NCBI RefSeq assembly: GCF_002968835.1
Contig: NZ_PKQK01000001.1
Span: 2,542,001 to 2,606,000 of the forward strand
Direction of reading: 5' to 3'
Length of the DNA stretch: 64,000 bases
Source of the DNA: Paenibacillus sp. PCH8
GTDB taxonomy: Bacteria > Bacillota > Bacilli > Paenibacillales > Paenibacillaceae
The position numbers and the translations under genes are program-made. Every line of letters starts with the position of its first letter. The stretch's first letter is position 1. The notes under the pieces were generated by a model. That model did not search any database. It saw nothing but the letters and a program-made list of their open reading frames with translations, and was not told the origin of the DNA. Below are positions 48,421 to 59,100 of the stretch, piece by piece.

Positions 48421-51400
48421 ATGAGAAAAGGACTGATGGGAAGCATTAAACTGGATGATCTCCTGGAACCCGCGGCGGAATCGGTCGATATCGAAAGTGT
48501 CTCCAATAAGGACATTGCTATCATTGGTATGTCCGGCAGATTCCCGGGTGCAGAGGAAATTGAGGACTATTGGAAAAATTTAATTAATGGTATCGACAGT
48601 ATCGGACACTTTCCCGCTGAACGCCAATCTTTTGCAGATTACTATATGAAGACGCGGGGAGAGTCGGTTTCGTATACCCAAGCCGGATTTCTGAATCATA
48701 TTGACCAATTCGACTATCGTTTCTTTAATATGTCTCCCCGAGAAGCTTCTCTAATGGACCCGAATCAGCGGTTATTTCTTGAAACGGTGTGGCATGCCAT
48801 TGAAGATTCGGGATATGGAGGCGGGAAACTCAAAGGAAGCAACACGGGCGTATATGTTGGATTTCGTAACGATGAAGTGTACGACTACAAAAGGCTAATC
48901 ACTGATTTGGATCCTCACGCAGATGCCAGTGCTGTTCCGGGTAATCTGGCTTCTATTCTGGCCAGCCGGATTTCATACTTGCTGGATCTGAAGGGGCCAA
49001 GCCTCTGTCTCGATACAGCCTGTTCATCCTCTCTCGTAGCCATTCATCTCGCGTCTCAGGCGATTCGAAATGGGGATTGTGATCTGGCTGTTGCTGGTGG
49101 GGTGAAGATACGCCTGTTTCCTCTGGACGAGGGAAATAGGCTTGGGGTGGAAGCACCAGATGGCAAAGTGAAGGCATTTGATGCCGATTCGGATGGCACA
49201 GTCTGGGGTGAGGGTGCAGCAGCTATTATGCTCAAACCTTTGAACAAAGCGCTCAGGGATCGAGATCATATCTATGCAGTAATTAAAGGCAGTGCAGTGA
49301 ATCAGGATGGAACTTCTGTCGGTATCACTGCTCCCAATACCGCTTCACAAGCAGAATTGTTGGTGAAGGCATGGAAAAATGCGGGAATTGATCCCGAAAC
49401 GCTGAATTACATTGAAACGCATGGTACAGGAACAGACATGGGAGACCCTATTGAGTTTGAAGCAATTCGCAGGGCATTCCAGAAGTTCACGAACAAGAAA
49501 CAGTTCTGTGCGATTGGTTCGGTGAAGACCAATGTTGGTCATCTGGACTGTGTAGCCGGGATGGCTTCTCTGTTCAAGGTTATCATGGGGATGAGGGAAG
49601 GCTTGATGCCTCCCACACTTCATTTTCAGCGTCCCAATTCCAAAATTAACTTTGAGGATTCTCCGGTGTATCTCAATACGAAGACAAGAATGTGGCCAGC
49701 TGGAGGGACACCGCGCAGATGCGCTGTCAGTGCATTTGGTTTGAGTGGAACCAACAGTCATATCGTGTTGGAAGAGGCACCACCTTTTCACAAAATAACG
49801 ACTTCGACGCCTCCAGATACACAGATTCTGACGATATCAGCCAAAAGCGCGTCCAGCTTGAGAAGGCTGCTGCAAGCCTATCAGGAGTTATTACTCTCCG
49901 ATCCTGAGATTTCAGTGGCCGATTTATCATACTCTGCCAATACCGGAAGGGGACATTACACTCACCGGGTGGCTATGACTTACAGTGATCGCAAAGATTT
50001 GGAGAGAAAGTTGAGCTTGTTATTAGATGGAAGTGACGTTTCGGGGCTTAAATTAAATGGTGTGCATACGGGCGTACATCGCATTATTACAGCTGGTGCA
50101 GGGGAGTTCGAGCGCGGTACAGGGGAAATTACTGAGCAGGAAGTTAAGCGACTTGCCCAGGAAGCTCAGGTATGGCTCTCCGAATTACACCTTCACCCGA
50201 GAGATGCCCTGTTAGAAGCCATTAGTGGCTTGTATGTCAACGGAGCCGATGTGAGCTGGGATGAGTTATACAGAGAGCAATCTGTTCGCAGAATAACGAT
50301 CCCGGCATACAAGTTTGAACCCCATATATGTTGGCTGGACTGGGATTCGGAGCAAGATCAACGTCAAGCAGATGAGTTGAATCCCACGATGTACCGGACA
50401 CGCTGGATTCCAGCTTCACTCGAACCGACCGAGCTGGATGAAGCGGAGTTGCCTATCCATGAGGGTGTCACGCTGGTGTTGCGAAGAGGGGATGACAGGG
50501 AAGGCGAAGGACTGGAAAAAGTAATACGAAATCAGGGACAGAAACTGATCTCCGTCACGATGGACGGAGCCACTGCTACCATGGAGGGCCTCTCCGGGAC
50601 CGTGGATCTCTCTTCAGAAGAGGGCTACGACTCTTTGATAGATGCTCTGCCCTCCCAAGATATTACGAGGATCATTCATCTCTTGAATTCAGTTCCAAAG
50701 AAGCGGGTGCGTAATCTGGAGGAGCTCTCCCAGGCGGAATTAGAGGGTCCTCTGAGCCTGTTCAGACTGGTTAAGTCGCTTGTACGGAGGGAGGTGCCCG
50801 GACCTCTTCACATCACAATCGCGACTACAACGGCTTATCATGTGACGGGAGAGGAAGCTGAACTGTACCCAGAGCATGCAGCATTAACGGGATGGGCCAA
50901 AGTCATTGGAAAGGAATATCCGCATATCCGCTGTCAATGCATTGACAAGGATGAACATGTAACTCTGGAATCTATTCCTGAATTATTCAACAGTAGGATC
51001 CATTCCAACGAATTTTCTGCCTATCGGAATGGGGTACGTTACGTTGAACAACTGGATGAATGGGACTTAGAGGCACGAGTGAGCATGGATTGGAAACTGA
51101 AAGACGATGGAGTGTACATCATAACTGGTGGTGCCGGAGGCATAGGATCGGAGATTGCCAGATGGATGGCTGGTCATGGCAAGGTACGGATTGCCCTGTT
51201 GGGACGAACAGAAGTGCCAGCAAGGGAACAATGGCCGATGCTTCAGAAGAATGTTCAAGTCGAGACCGCTGTTCAACAGATTATTCATGAGATACACACG
51301 ATTGAAAGCCAAGGAGCAACAGTATCTTATTTCAGTGTGGACGTATCAGACGAGGTGCGCCTTGCACATACGATCCAAACGATCAGAGAAATGTATGGCC

Positions 51401-54400
51401 CTGTACGTGGTATTGTGCACTGTGCAGGAGCGGGCAGTGGACAGCCCACAGATCAGAAGACACAAGCTGATGTGGAACGGACGCTGTCTCCCAAGATCAG
51501 GGGTACATGGCTGCTTGATCAGTTTACCCGGGAAGACCAACCCGACTTTATGTTGCTATGTTCCTCTATCGCGACAACGTTCAGTGCCCTGACAATGGGG
51601 GATTATGTGGCAGCCAATGCATACTTGGACACTTACGCTGCCCAGCGCTCCAAACAGGGATTTCATACACTTGCGATCAACTGGGTGACATGGAAGGATC
51701 GCGGGATGGCTGCCCGTTCGGGATTCACGGTTGACACCATCTTTAAGACCATCTCGCCAGAACAGGCAATCACTGCGCTTGCAGACGTTGTCACTCAAAA
51801 AGTGAATCGGGTGATCATCGGAGAATTGAATATAGATGGTGGAGGGATTTCGCTACTGGAACGTTCCGGAGTCCGGGTTGCACATCATTTGCTTGAGCGT
51901 GTGAAGAAAATGAAGGACATGAGCAAGCCAAGGGTAGATTCTGCTCCCAGCCGATCAGCAACGTATCGAACGGGAAAGGTTGTACTCACGGGGAAAGAAA
52001 AAGAAGACTATACCGAAGCAGAGCGACGTGTCGCTGATGTTTGCAGACAGGTACTGGGTTTTGAGGAAATTAACATTCACGAAAATTTCTTCGAACTCGG
52101 AGCCGATTCCCTTGTGTTAAAAACGATGCATGCCAGACTGGAACTGCTTGATCCAGGCTCTCTTATGATTACAGACCTGTTTGAACATGCAACTGTCTTC
52201 AAATTGGCACGCTTTCTGGTGGACAAGCGCAAGGGAAGCAGCAACACCATATCTCATGCAGCGGTGGAGGTCACTGAACATGATATTGCTATTATTGGTA
52301 TCTCCGTAAAGCTGCCTAATGCCAATACGACCGATGAATTCTGGGATAACATTCGCAATGGGATCGATTGCAGAACAGAATTGTCTGCAGAACGCAGGGA
52401 TGCCATTGAACGCTATATTCGATATAAGCAGTTCCCTCCAGGGAGTGTTGCTTTAGTCGAGGGTTCATATATTGATGAAATTGATAAATTCGATAGCGCC
52501 TTTTTTCGATTATCTCCCAAGGAAGCCAGTTTGATGGACCCTCACCAACGTCTCTTCTTGCAGGCATGTTGGGAAGCGGTCGAGGATGCCGGATGCATAG
52601 ATGAGATCAGTGGAAGTCAAACCGGGGTGTTCGTTGGATACTCACCGAATATTCGAGACATGTATTCACGCATCATTTATGAGACGAATCCGACGCTACT
52701 CTCCAGTGCAATGGTGGGGAATACAGCTGCCGTTACCTCTGGAAGAGTATCTTATATGCTGGATTTGAAAGGGCCTTCGATGGTCGTGGATACGGCATGT
52801 TCGTCTTCCCTTGTTGCTGTGGATGCAGCATGTCAGTCCATCCGCAGCGGCAGATGTGAAATGGCCATAGCCGGAGGAATCAAGATTCATACGATGCCGA
52901 TCCATCACACGAATACACGAATGGGAATCGGCATGGAATCCATGGATGGAATTACCCGCGCATTTGATGAAGAGTCAGAAGGAACCGGATTTGGTGAAGG
53001 TATTGGAGTAGTGATGCTTAAACCGCTCGAGAAAGCCAAGCAGGATGGGGATCACATCTATGCGGTCATCAAGGGATCTGCATCCAATCAGGACGGCAGT
53101 TCCGCTGGCATGACTGCGCCGAACCCGGCGGCTCAGGAAGAAGTCATTCGCAAGGCATGGGAAGATGCAGGCATAGACCCGGGAACCATCGGGTATATCG
53201 AAGCTCATGGAACAGGCACGCCTTTGGGTGACCCGATTGAAGTGAACAGTATGACAAGCGCATTTCGTGCATATACAGACAAACAGAATTTTTGCGCCAT
53301 CGGGTCTGTCAAAACCAATATGGGCCACCTGCTTGAGGCTGCCGGGATCGTCGGACTGATTAAGACGGCACTGGCGCTGAAGAACAGGGAGCTGCCTGCA
53401 ACCCTTCACTTCAATCGCCCGAATGAGAATATTCCGTTTCATGATTCTTCCATCTACGTCAACACCGTTACCCGTAAATGGGAGACTGAAGGTCATCCGC
53501 GTCGGGCAGGTGTCAGCGCGTTTGGCATGAGTGGGACGAATGCGCACATTGTGCTGGAAGAACCACCTGTAGACTACGAAGAAAAGGCTTTGCAGGACAA
53601 TGCTTCCCGTTATCATCCACAGTTCTTCATGCTGTCTGCCAAAACACGGGAGAGCTTGCAGCAACTTATCGCTCGTTATTGTGCATATAGTACGAAGCTA
53701 CTGCAAATGGATGTGAGGGACATCTGTCACACGGTGCAGGCGGGACGCAGTCACTATCCGTATCGGCTGATTTTTTCGGTTAGAACGACGACGGAGCTCA
53801 TCTCCCGTCTGAACGAGCTGAATCAGCTTCGTTTCTGGGAGCAGTCCGAACCGAATGGAACTGCCTTTTATCAATATGGTGAACATCGATTGGTATCAGG
53901 CACGGATGGATTCAGACGTCCAGATGATCTTACCTTATTTCAGAAGGACAGTATGAGTGAGGATATTCAGCAAGTAGCATCCTCCTGGAAGGACAGTCTG
54001 TACACCAACGATTCTCTGCTGATCCAGATAAGAGAGCTCTACGCAGCAGGAGCTGATTGGCCGCGAATACGTGGGGATGATGAACATTCATTCCGTAAAG
54101 TCCGGCTTCCTCTCTATGCATTTGAGCGTAAGACACACTGGCTGGAAATACCAGATGTCGCTCCGGTGACAGTGGAACGAATGGAACAGCCTTTCCATGT
54201 CATCCGATGGATCAATACCCCATCCGATTCCGAGACGTCCTGGATCTCCAACGGAACTGGAGATGTGCTAATGTTCATGGGGAAAACGTCACTCTCATCG
54301 TCCATATATGACAGATTAACTTCTGCAGGTCGGAAGGTCATACAAGTAGAGATTGGGTCTGAGGGTGATTCTTCCTCAGGTAAGGAACATTATTACCACA

Positions 54401-56160
54401 TTAGTCCACATAAGCAGGCGTATGAGGACTTGTTGACACGGCTCCAATCAGAGCATCGGTTCACCCATATCATTCATATGGCGACGACTGGACAAGGGAT
54501 ATTCCCTGAGAGTGTTGAACAGTTGGAAATGACTCAGCATCTGGGGGCTCGTAGCTTAATGTATCTCACCCAGGCACTTGCGCATGTGGGCTATGAACGT
54601 GGGGTGAGTCTTACGCTCGTGGCTGACTATGTGAATGAAGTGACAGGCAGTGAACGAAGTATACAGCCACATCAAGCACCTTTTATGGGGATGGGCAGGG
54701 TTATAGGCCAGGAACTGACGGGAATCTCCTGCACGTTTGTGGACATTGATGACGCTACCTCAGCCGAAGATGTTCTGCAAGAGATCGGCCGAAAGTCCCC
54801 ACTGTATCTTGTTGCTTACCGGGACGGTAACCGATATGAGGAACAGTTTGAGCCGTTGGATAATGAGACGGTTGTCAGCAACCCGATAGACATTCATGAC
54901 GATGGAGTATATGTAGTCACCGGAGGCACGAAAGGCATTGGACTGGAAGTTGCTCAGTACTTAGCCGACAAGGGAGCAGGGCATGTGGCTCTGCTTAGCC
55001 GTTCGCTGTTCCCCCCGCGTGAACAGTGGAGTGAACGGCTTGAAGACAACCAAGACCCGGAACTGTGCGAGACGATAGTCCGAGTGATGGATCTGGAGAA
55101 GAAGGGCACTGCATTTTCATTTTATCAAGTGGATATTGGGCATCTGGAGAGGCTGCGTGAGGTGTTCAATGACCTTCGTCAGACTTATGGTCCCATTAGG
55201 GGAATCGTTCACAGTGCGGGTGTTCCCGGTGAAGGAACGCTGATTCGCAAGACGGAGGAACAGTTCGCCGCCGTGTTCAATCCCAAAGTACGGGGAACAT
55301 GGGCGCTGGATCAAGTCACTTTTGAAGATCATCTCGATTTCTTCCTGTTGTTCTCAACGATCTCTTCGTTGTTTGCCGCTCCGGGACAGAGTGACTATGC
55401 TGCTGCCAATGCTTATCTGGACACGTTTGCCGCATATCGAAGCAAGCTTGGCAAACGTACGTTAACCCTCAACTGGAACACATGGCGGGATACTGGTATG
55501 GGTGTTCGATATGGAATTAATGTGGATGGAGTATTCTCTGCAATTCCTACGGATAAAGGCATAATGTGGCTTGAGCGTGCACTGGGCATGACCATGAATC
55601 GGGTCATCGTCGGGGAGATCAATCGGGAAAGCGAGATGCTCGGCATGATGTCTCAGGTTGCCGTAAGGCTGTCTGAGGATTTGTTATCACTTGCCAGTGA
55701 GAACACGGCTTTGGCAGAAAGTGAGAACAAGACAAGCTATGCAGAAGTCACGCTGGATGGAAGAACCAGTGAAGGAGTGTACAGCGATGCAGAGGATCTC
55801 ATTGCCAAGATCTTTGGTTCGGTACTCGGATTCAGCGAGATCAATATCTATGACAGTTTTTTCGAATTAGGCGGAGACTCGATCATGCTGGGTCAGATGC
55901 ACGAGTTACTGGAGCGCCATTTTCCTAATAAAGTCAAGCTGGTTGATCTGTTCGAATATACGACTGTCGACAAACTTAGCAGTTACATTGCAGGGCATGA
56001 GCAGCCAGTGGCGCAAGCCGCACAGATCACATCCGGTTCAGACGAACAGGGTGGAGATTGGAATGAATCGTTAAGCGATATGCTGGACAAGTTGCAGGAC
56101 GGGGAAGTATCTGTCGATGACATCCTTCATCGTTTGGATGAAATACGGCCAGGGGAGTGA
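48421..56160 (+). CDS. Trans-AT PKS subunit: KS-KR-ACP-KS-KR-ACP
   Basis: The 2579-residue bimodular subunit starts at ATG 48421, with AAAAGGAG upstream. The N-terminal peptide (GSIKLDDLLEPAAES) is not a long docking helix. Module one: KS triad Cys201, His334, His374; KR with TGGAGGIG, CSSIATTF and GDYVAANAY; ACP Ser1230. Module two: KS about 1286-1710 with Cys1460, His1596, His1636; KR with TGGTKGIG and SDYAAANAY; ACP Ser2487 in LGGDSIM. The C-terminus is a helical docking segment (LSDMLDKLQDGEVSVDDILH). No AT, DH or MT is seen. It should accept the bis-heterocyclic chain and add two beta-hydroxy ketide units. Confidence 0.94.
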   Translation: MRKGLMGSIKLDDLLEPAAESVDIESVSNKDIAIIGMSGRFPGAEEIEDYWKNLINGIDSIGHFPAERQSFADYYMKTRGESVSYTQAGFLNHIDQFDYRFFNMSPREASLMDPNQRLFLETVWHAIEDSGYGGGKLKGSNTGVYVGFRNDEVYDYKRLITDLDPHADASAVPGNLASILASRISYLLDLKGPSLCLDTACSSSLVAIHLASQAIRNGDCDLAVAGGVKIRLFPLDEGNRLGVEAPDGKVKAFDADSDGTVWGEGAAAIMLKPLNKALRDRDHIYAVIKGSAVNQDGTSVGITAPNTASQAELLVKAWKNAGIDPETLNYIETHGTGTDMGDPIEFEAIRRAFQKFTNKKQFCAIGSVKTNVGHLDCVAGMASLFKVIMGMREGLMPPTLHFQRPNSKINFEDSPVYLNTKTRMWPAGGTPRRCAVSAFGLSGTNSHIVLEEAPPFHKITTSTPPDTQILTISAKSASSLRRLLQAYQELLLSDPEISVADLSYSANTGRGHYTHRVAMTYSDRKDLERKLSLLLDGSDVSGLKLNGVHTGVHRIITAGAGEFERGTGEITEQEVKRLAQEAQVWLSELHLHPRDALLEAISGLYVNGADVSWDELYREQSVRRITIPAYKFEPHICWLDWDSEQDQRQADELNPTMYRTRWIPASLEPTELDEAELPIHEGVTLVLRRGDDREGEGLEKVIRNQGQKLISVTMDGATATMEGLSGTVDLSSEEGYDSLIDALPSQDITRIIHLLNSVPKKRVRNLEELSQAELEGPLSLFRLVKSLVRREVPGPLHITIATTTAYHVTGEEAELYPEHAALTGWAKVIGKEYPHIRCQCIDKDEHVTLESIPELFNSRIHSNEFSAYRNGVRYVEQLDEWDLEARVSMDWKLKDDGVYIITGGAGGIGSEIARWMAGHGKVRIALLGRTEVPAREQWPMLQKNVQVETAVQQIIHEIHTIESQGATVSYFSVDVSDEVRLAHTIQTIREMYGPVRGIVHCAGAGSGQPTDQKTQADVERTLSPKIRGTWLLDQFTREDQPDFMLLCSSIATTFSALTMGDYVAANAYLDTYAAQRSKQGFHTLAINWVTWKDRGMAARSGFTVDTIFKTISPEQAITALADVVTQKVNRVIIGELNIDGGGISLLERSGVRVAHHLLERVKKMKDMSKPRVDSAPSRSATYRTGKVVLTGKEKEDYTEAERRVADVCRQVLGFEEINIHENFFELGADSLVLKTMHARLELLDPGSLMITDLFEHATVFKLARFLVDKRKGSSNTISHAAVEVTEHDIAIIGISVKLPNANTTDEFWDNIRNGIDCRTELSAERRDAIERYIRYKQFPPGSVALVEGSYIDEIDKFDSAFFRLSPKEASLMDPHQRLFLQACWEAVEDAGCIDEISGSQTGVFVGYSPNIRDMYSRIIYETNPTLLSSAMVGNTAAVTSGRVSYMLDLKGPSMVVDTACSSSLVAVDAACQSIRSGRCEMAIAGGIKIHTMPIHHTNTRMGIGMESMDGITRAFDEESEGTGFGEGIGVVMLKPLEKAKQDGDHIYAVIKGSASNQDGSSAGMTAPNPAAQEEVIRKAWEDAGIDPGTIGYIEAHGTGTPLGDPIEVNSMTSAFRAYTDKQNFCAIGSVKTNMGHLLEAAGIVGLIKTALALKNRELPATLHFNRPNENIPFHDSSIYVNTVTRKWETEGHPRRAGVSAFGMSGTNAHIVLEEPPVDYEEKALQDNASRYHPQFFMLSAKTRESLQQLIARYCAYSTKLLQMDVRDICHTVQAGRSHYPYRLIFSVRTTTELISRLNELNQLRFWEQSEPNGTAFYQYGEHRLVSGTDGFRRPDDLTLFQKDSMSEDIQQVASSWKDSLYTNDSLLIQIRELYAAGADWPRIRGDDEHSFRKVRLPLYAFERKTHWLEIPDVAPVTVERMEQPFHVIRWINTPSDSETSWISNGTGDVLMFMGKTSLSSSIYDRLTSAGRKVIQVEIGSEGDSSSGKEHYYHISPHKQAYEDLLTRLQSEHRFTHIIHMATTGQGIFPESVEQLEMTQHLGARSLMYLTQALAHVGYERGVSLTLVADYVNEVTGSERSIQPHQAPFMGMGRVIGQELTGISCTFVDIDDATSAEDVLQEIGRKSPLYLVAYRDGNRYEEQFEPLDNETVVSNPIDIHDDGVYVVTGGTKGIGLEVAQYLADKGAGHVALLSRSLFPPREQWSERLEDNQDPELCETIVRVMDLEKKGTAFSFYQVDIGHLERLREVFNDLRQTYGPIRGIVHSAGVPGEGTLIRKTEEQFAAVFNPKVRGTWALDQVTFEDHLDFFLLFSTISSLFAAPGQSDYAAANAYLDTFAAYRSKLGKRTLTLNWNTWRDTGMGVRYGINVDGVFSAIPTDKGIMWLERALGMTMNRVIVGEINRESEMLGMMSQVAVRLSEDLLSLASENTALAESENKTSYAEVTLDGRTSEGVYSDAEDLIAKIFGSVLGFSEINIYDSFFELGGDSIMLGQMHELLERHFPNKVKLVDLFEYTTVDKLSSYIAGHEQPVAQAAQITSGSDEQGGDWNESLSDMLDKLQDGEVSVDDILHRLDEIRPGE

Positions 56161-56164
56161 GCTT

Positions 56165-59100
56165 GTGGAGAAAGTCTACAAACATGTTGTTGAGAACATA
56201 GCCTCCGGCAAGATTGACAAAGTGACGGGGATCCAGGTCATTAATCTGCTAAAACAGGAAGAAGCGAATGATCAGGAGGACATCGCCGTTATAGGCATAA
56301 GCCTGAAGTTTCCTCATGCTAACCATCCGGAAGAATACTGGCACATTGTTGAACAGGGCATTGATTGTATTCGCGATTACCCTCCTGATCGGAAATCGGT
56401 GACGGACGATTACCTGAGACTAAGCGGCTATTCGGAGGAATTTCTTCAGTATTTGGATGGTGCTTTTCTGGAAGAAGTGGATCAATTTGATTACAAGTTC
56501 TTCCGTCTATCACCGAAAGAAGCCAGCTTGATGGACCCGTGCCATCGTTTATTTTTGCAAACGGCATGGCATGCCATTGAAGACGCTGGGTATGGTGGAC
56601 AACGACTGGCAGGAAGTAATACCGGAGTATTCACCGGTTTCGCCAATAGCAACAACTATAAAGAAATGATTAAGGATGTGAATCCGGAAGAGTTGTCCAT
56701 CGCGATGACGGGCAATATCGCTTCGATGCTTCCAACGCGAATCTCGTATCTGCTCAATCTAAAGGGTCCAACTATGGTGGTGGACACAGCATGTTCTTCT
56801 TCGTTAGTAGCCGTCTATCTGGCTTGTAAGTCGCTGATGAACGGGGATTGTAATATGGCAATTGCTGGAGGAGTCAAGCTCGATATTTTGCCAGTGGACA
56901 GTGATTTTCTGAAAATAGGTATTGAATCTACGGACTACCGGACAAGAGCATTTGATACTGAAGCGGATGGTTCGGGGATGGGAGAAGGCGTAGCTGCTGT
57001 AATATTGAAGCCGCTTCGTCAGGCGCAAAAGGACGGCGATCACATCTATGGTGTCATCAAAGGTATCGCCTTGAATCAGGATGGAACGTCCATGGGTATA
57101 ACGGCTCCTAATCCGGTCGCTCAATCAGAGGTGATCGAGGAGGCTTGGAAACGGGCAGGCATTCATCCTGAATCCCTTGCCTATATCGAAACCCATGGAA
57201 CAGGTACTAATCTGGGCGACCCTATAGAGATACAGGGACTGGAACGCGCATTTCGAAAGCATACGGATAAAAAGCAGTTCTGTGCAATCGGTTCAGTCAA
57301 AACCAACGTGGGTCATCTGTATGAAACAGCAGGCATGGCGAGCTTAATCAAGGGGCTTATGTCGCTGTACCATCGGAAAATTCCACCCACTCTTCATTTT
57401 AATCGTCCGAATCTGAATATTGATTTTGAGAACTCACCGGTATATGTGAATACAAGATTAAGAGATTGGGAGCGAGGTGCAGAGCCGCGCAGGTGTGGCA
57501 TAAGCACATTTGGTTTGAGTGGAACCAACTGTCATATGGTGCTGGAAGAAGCTCCTGTTCCGGCGGAAGCGGCTGCAACGGATCATCCGCAGACACAACT
57601 CCATCCTTTCACGTTATCTGCAGGTTCGGATGATGGCATCCGTGCTTTGGTAGAGCAGAATCTGAATATGATATCTGCATCCATTGGCAGATATTCATTA
57701 CTGGATGTATGTCGAACAGCCAATGCTTGTCGTGGCCATTATGCTCATCGCATGATCATACTGGCAGAGAATGTAACGGATTTGCAGTATAAGCTAGGTC
57801 AGGTTATGACTCAGGATGTCCATACATTCACTGCATCCTGGTTCCGATATGGGGAGCATCGACTGATTAATGATAATCGGGCAGTTTCCGAGCCGAATGA
57901 TATTACACTAAAAAGCATTCGTGCTTTGAGTGAAGAAGTCAAGCAGGAACTGGATCAGGCGAAACAGGCCGATCTCAACTTGGAACGCTTATGTACCCTT
58001 TATGTACAAGGTGCTTCTGTGGATTGGTGGCGTCTCTATGAGAACAAGCGCACATTAACCGTGCCTCTTCCCGGTTATCCTTTTGATCCGCAGAAATGCT
58101 GGATCGATATGGGAAACGTGTCCGTAGAGGAGAATGTTCAACAAGAAAGTGGTCTGTACTCCCTCACATGGAGTGAACTGGAGGAAGAAGTATCCGATCA
58201 CATGGAACCCCATTCTGAGGGGACGATCGTACTCTTCACGGGTGATGACGAAGACGTAGCCTCTCTCGTAGTTCACTTGCAACAAACGGGCAAGAAAGTG
58301 ATTACCGTTTGTCCGGGAGAACACTTTGAACAGAGGGGAGCATTCGATTTCCGAATTGGGGTGAAAGAGGAGCACTTTGATGCATTACTAAATGCTCTCG
58401 ATCCAGTGTCATGGCAACAAGTGATTGTTGCTCCAACCTTTTCTTCAGGTGTTACTGAACAGAATCTGTCAGAGCACAGCGAGTTACAGGAACGCGGTGT
58501 CTACAGTTTGTTCTATCTGATTCGTGCCCTGACCAGACACGGCGTTGAGCATAACATGGACATCGTAATTCTGACCGACCAGGTTCATCATGTCACTGGA
58601 GAAGAACAAGTCCTTCGTCCCGAGTTCGCTCCACTTGTAGGTCTTGCCAAAGTTATACGTAAGGAACATCTGAATTTGCAATGCCGGGTTATTGATCTGG
58701 AAGATAGCACACTGAACACAGAAGTTGTACAACTAATCTTCAGGAGTACAGAACATTTTCTTATCGCTATTCGTAATGGGCGACGGTATGTAGAGTCATT
58801 TGGACCATTTCTCCCTAATACAGAGTCAGGTAACGAGGATACACGACCCATTGTCTTTCATTCGGACGGTGTATACATCTTGTCTGGTGGTGCCGGCGGC
58901 ATCGGGATCGAAGTATCCAAATACTTGGCTTCCAAGGCCAATGTACATCTGGCTTGGATTAATCGAACAGCCCTTCCGCCCCGTAATGAATGGGAGAGGA
59001 TCTTGCAGGCTCAACAGGATCAGTCCATATGCCGGAAAATCCAGGGTATTCGTGATATTGAAGATATGGGTGCTTTCGTTGAAATATATAGCGCTGACAT

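Noticed and set aside
52975..53664. Minus-strand frame of 229 codons inside the PKS gene
   Set aside because: Antisense to a conserved KS; composition is not protein-like.
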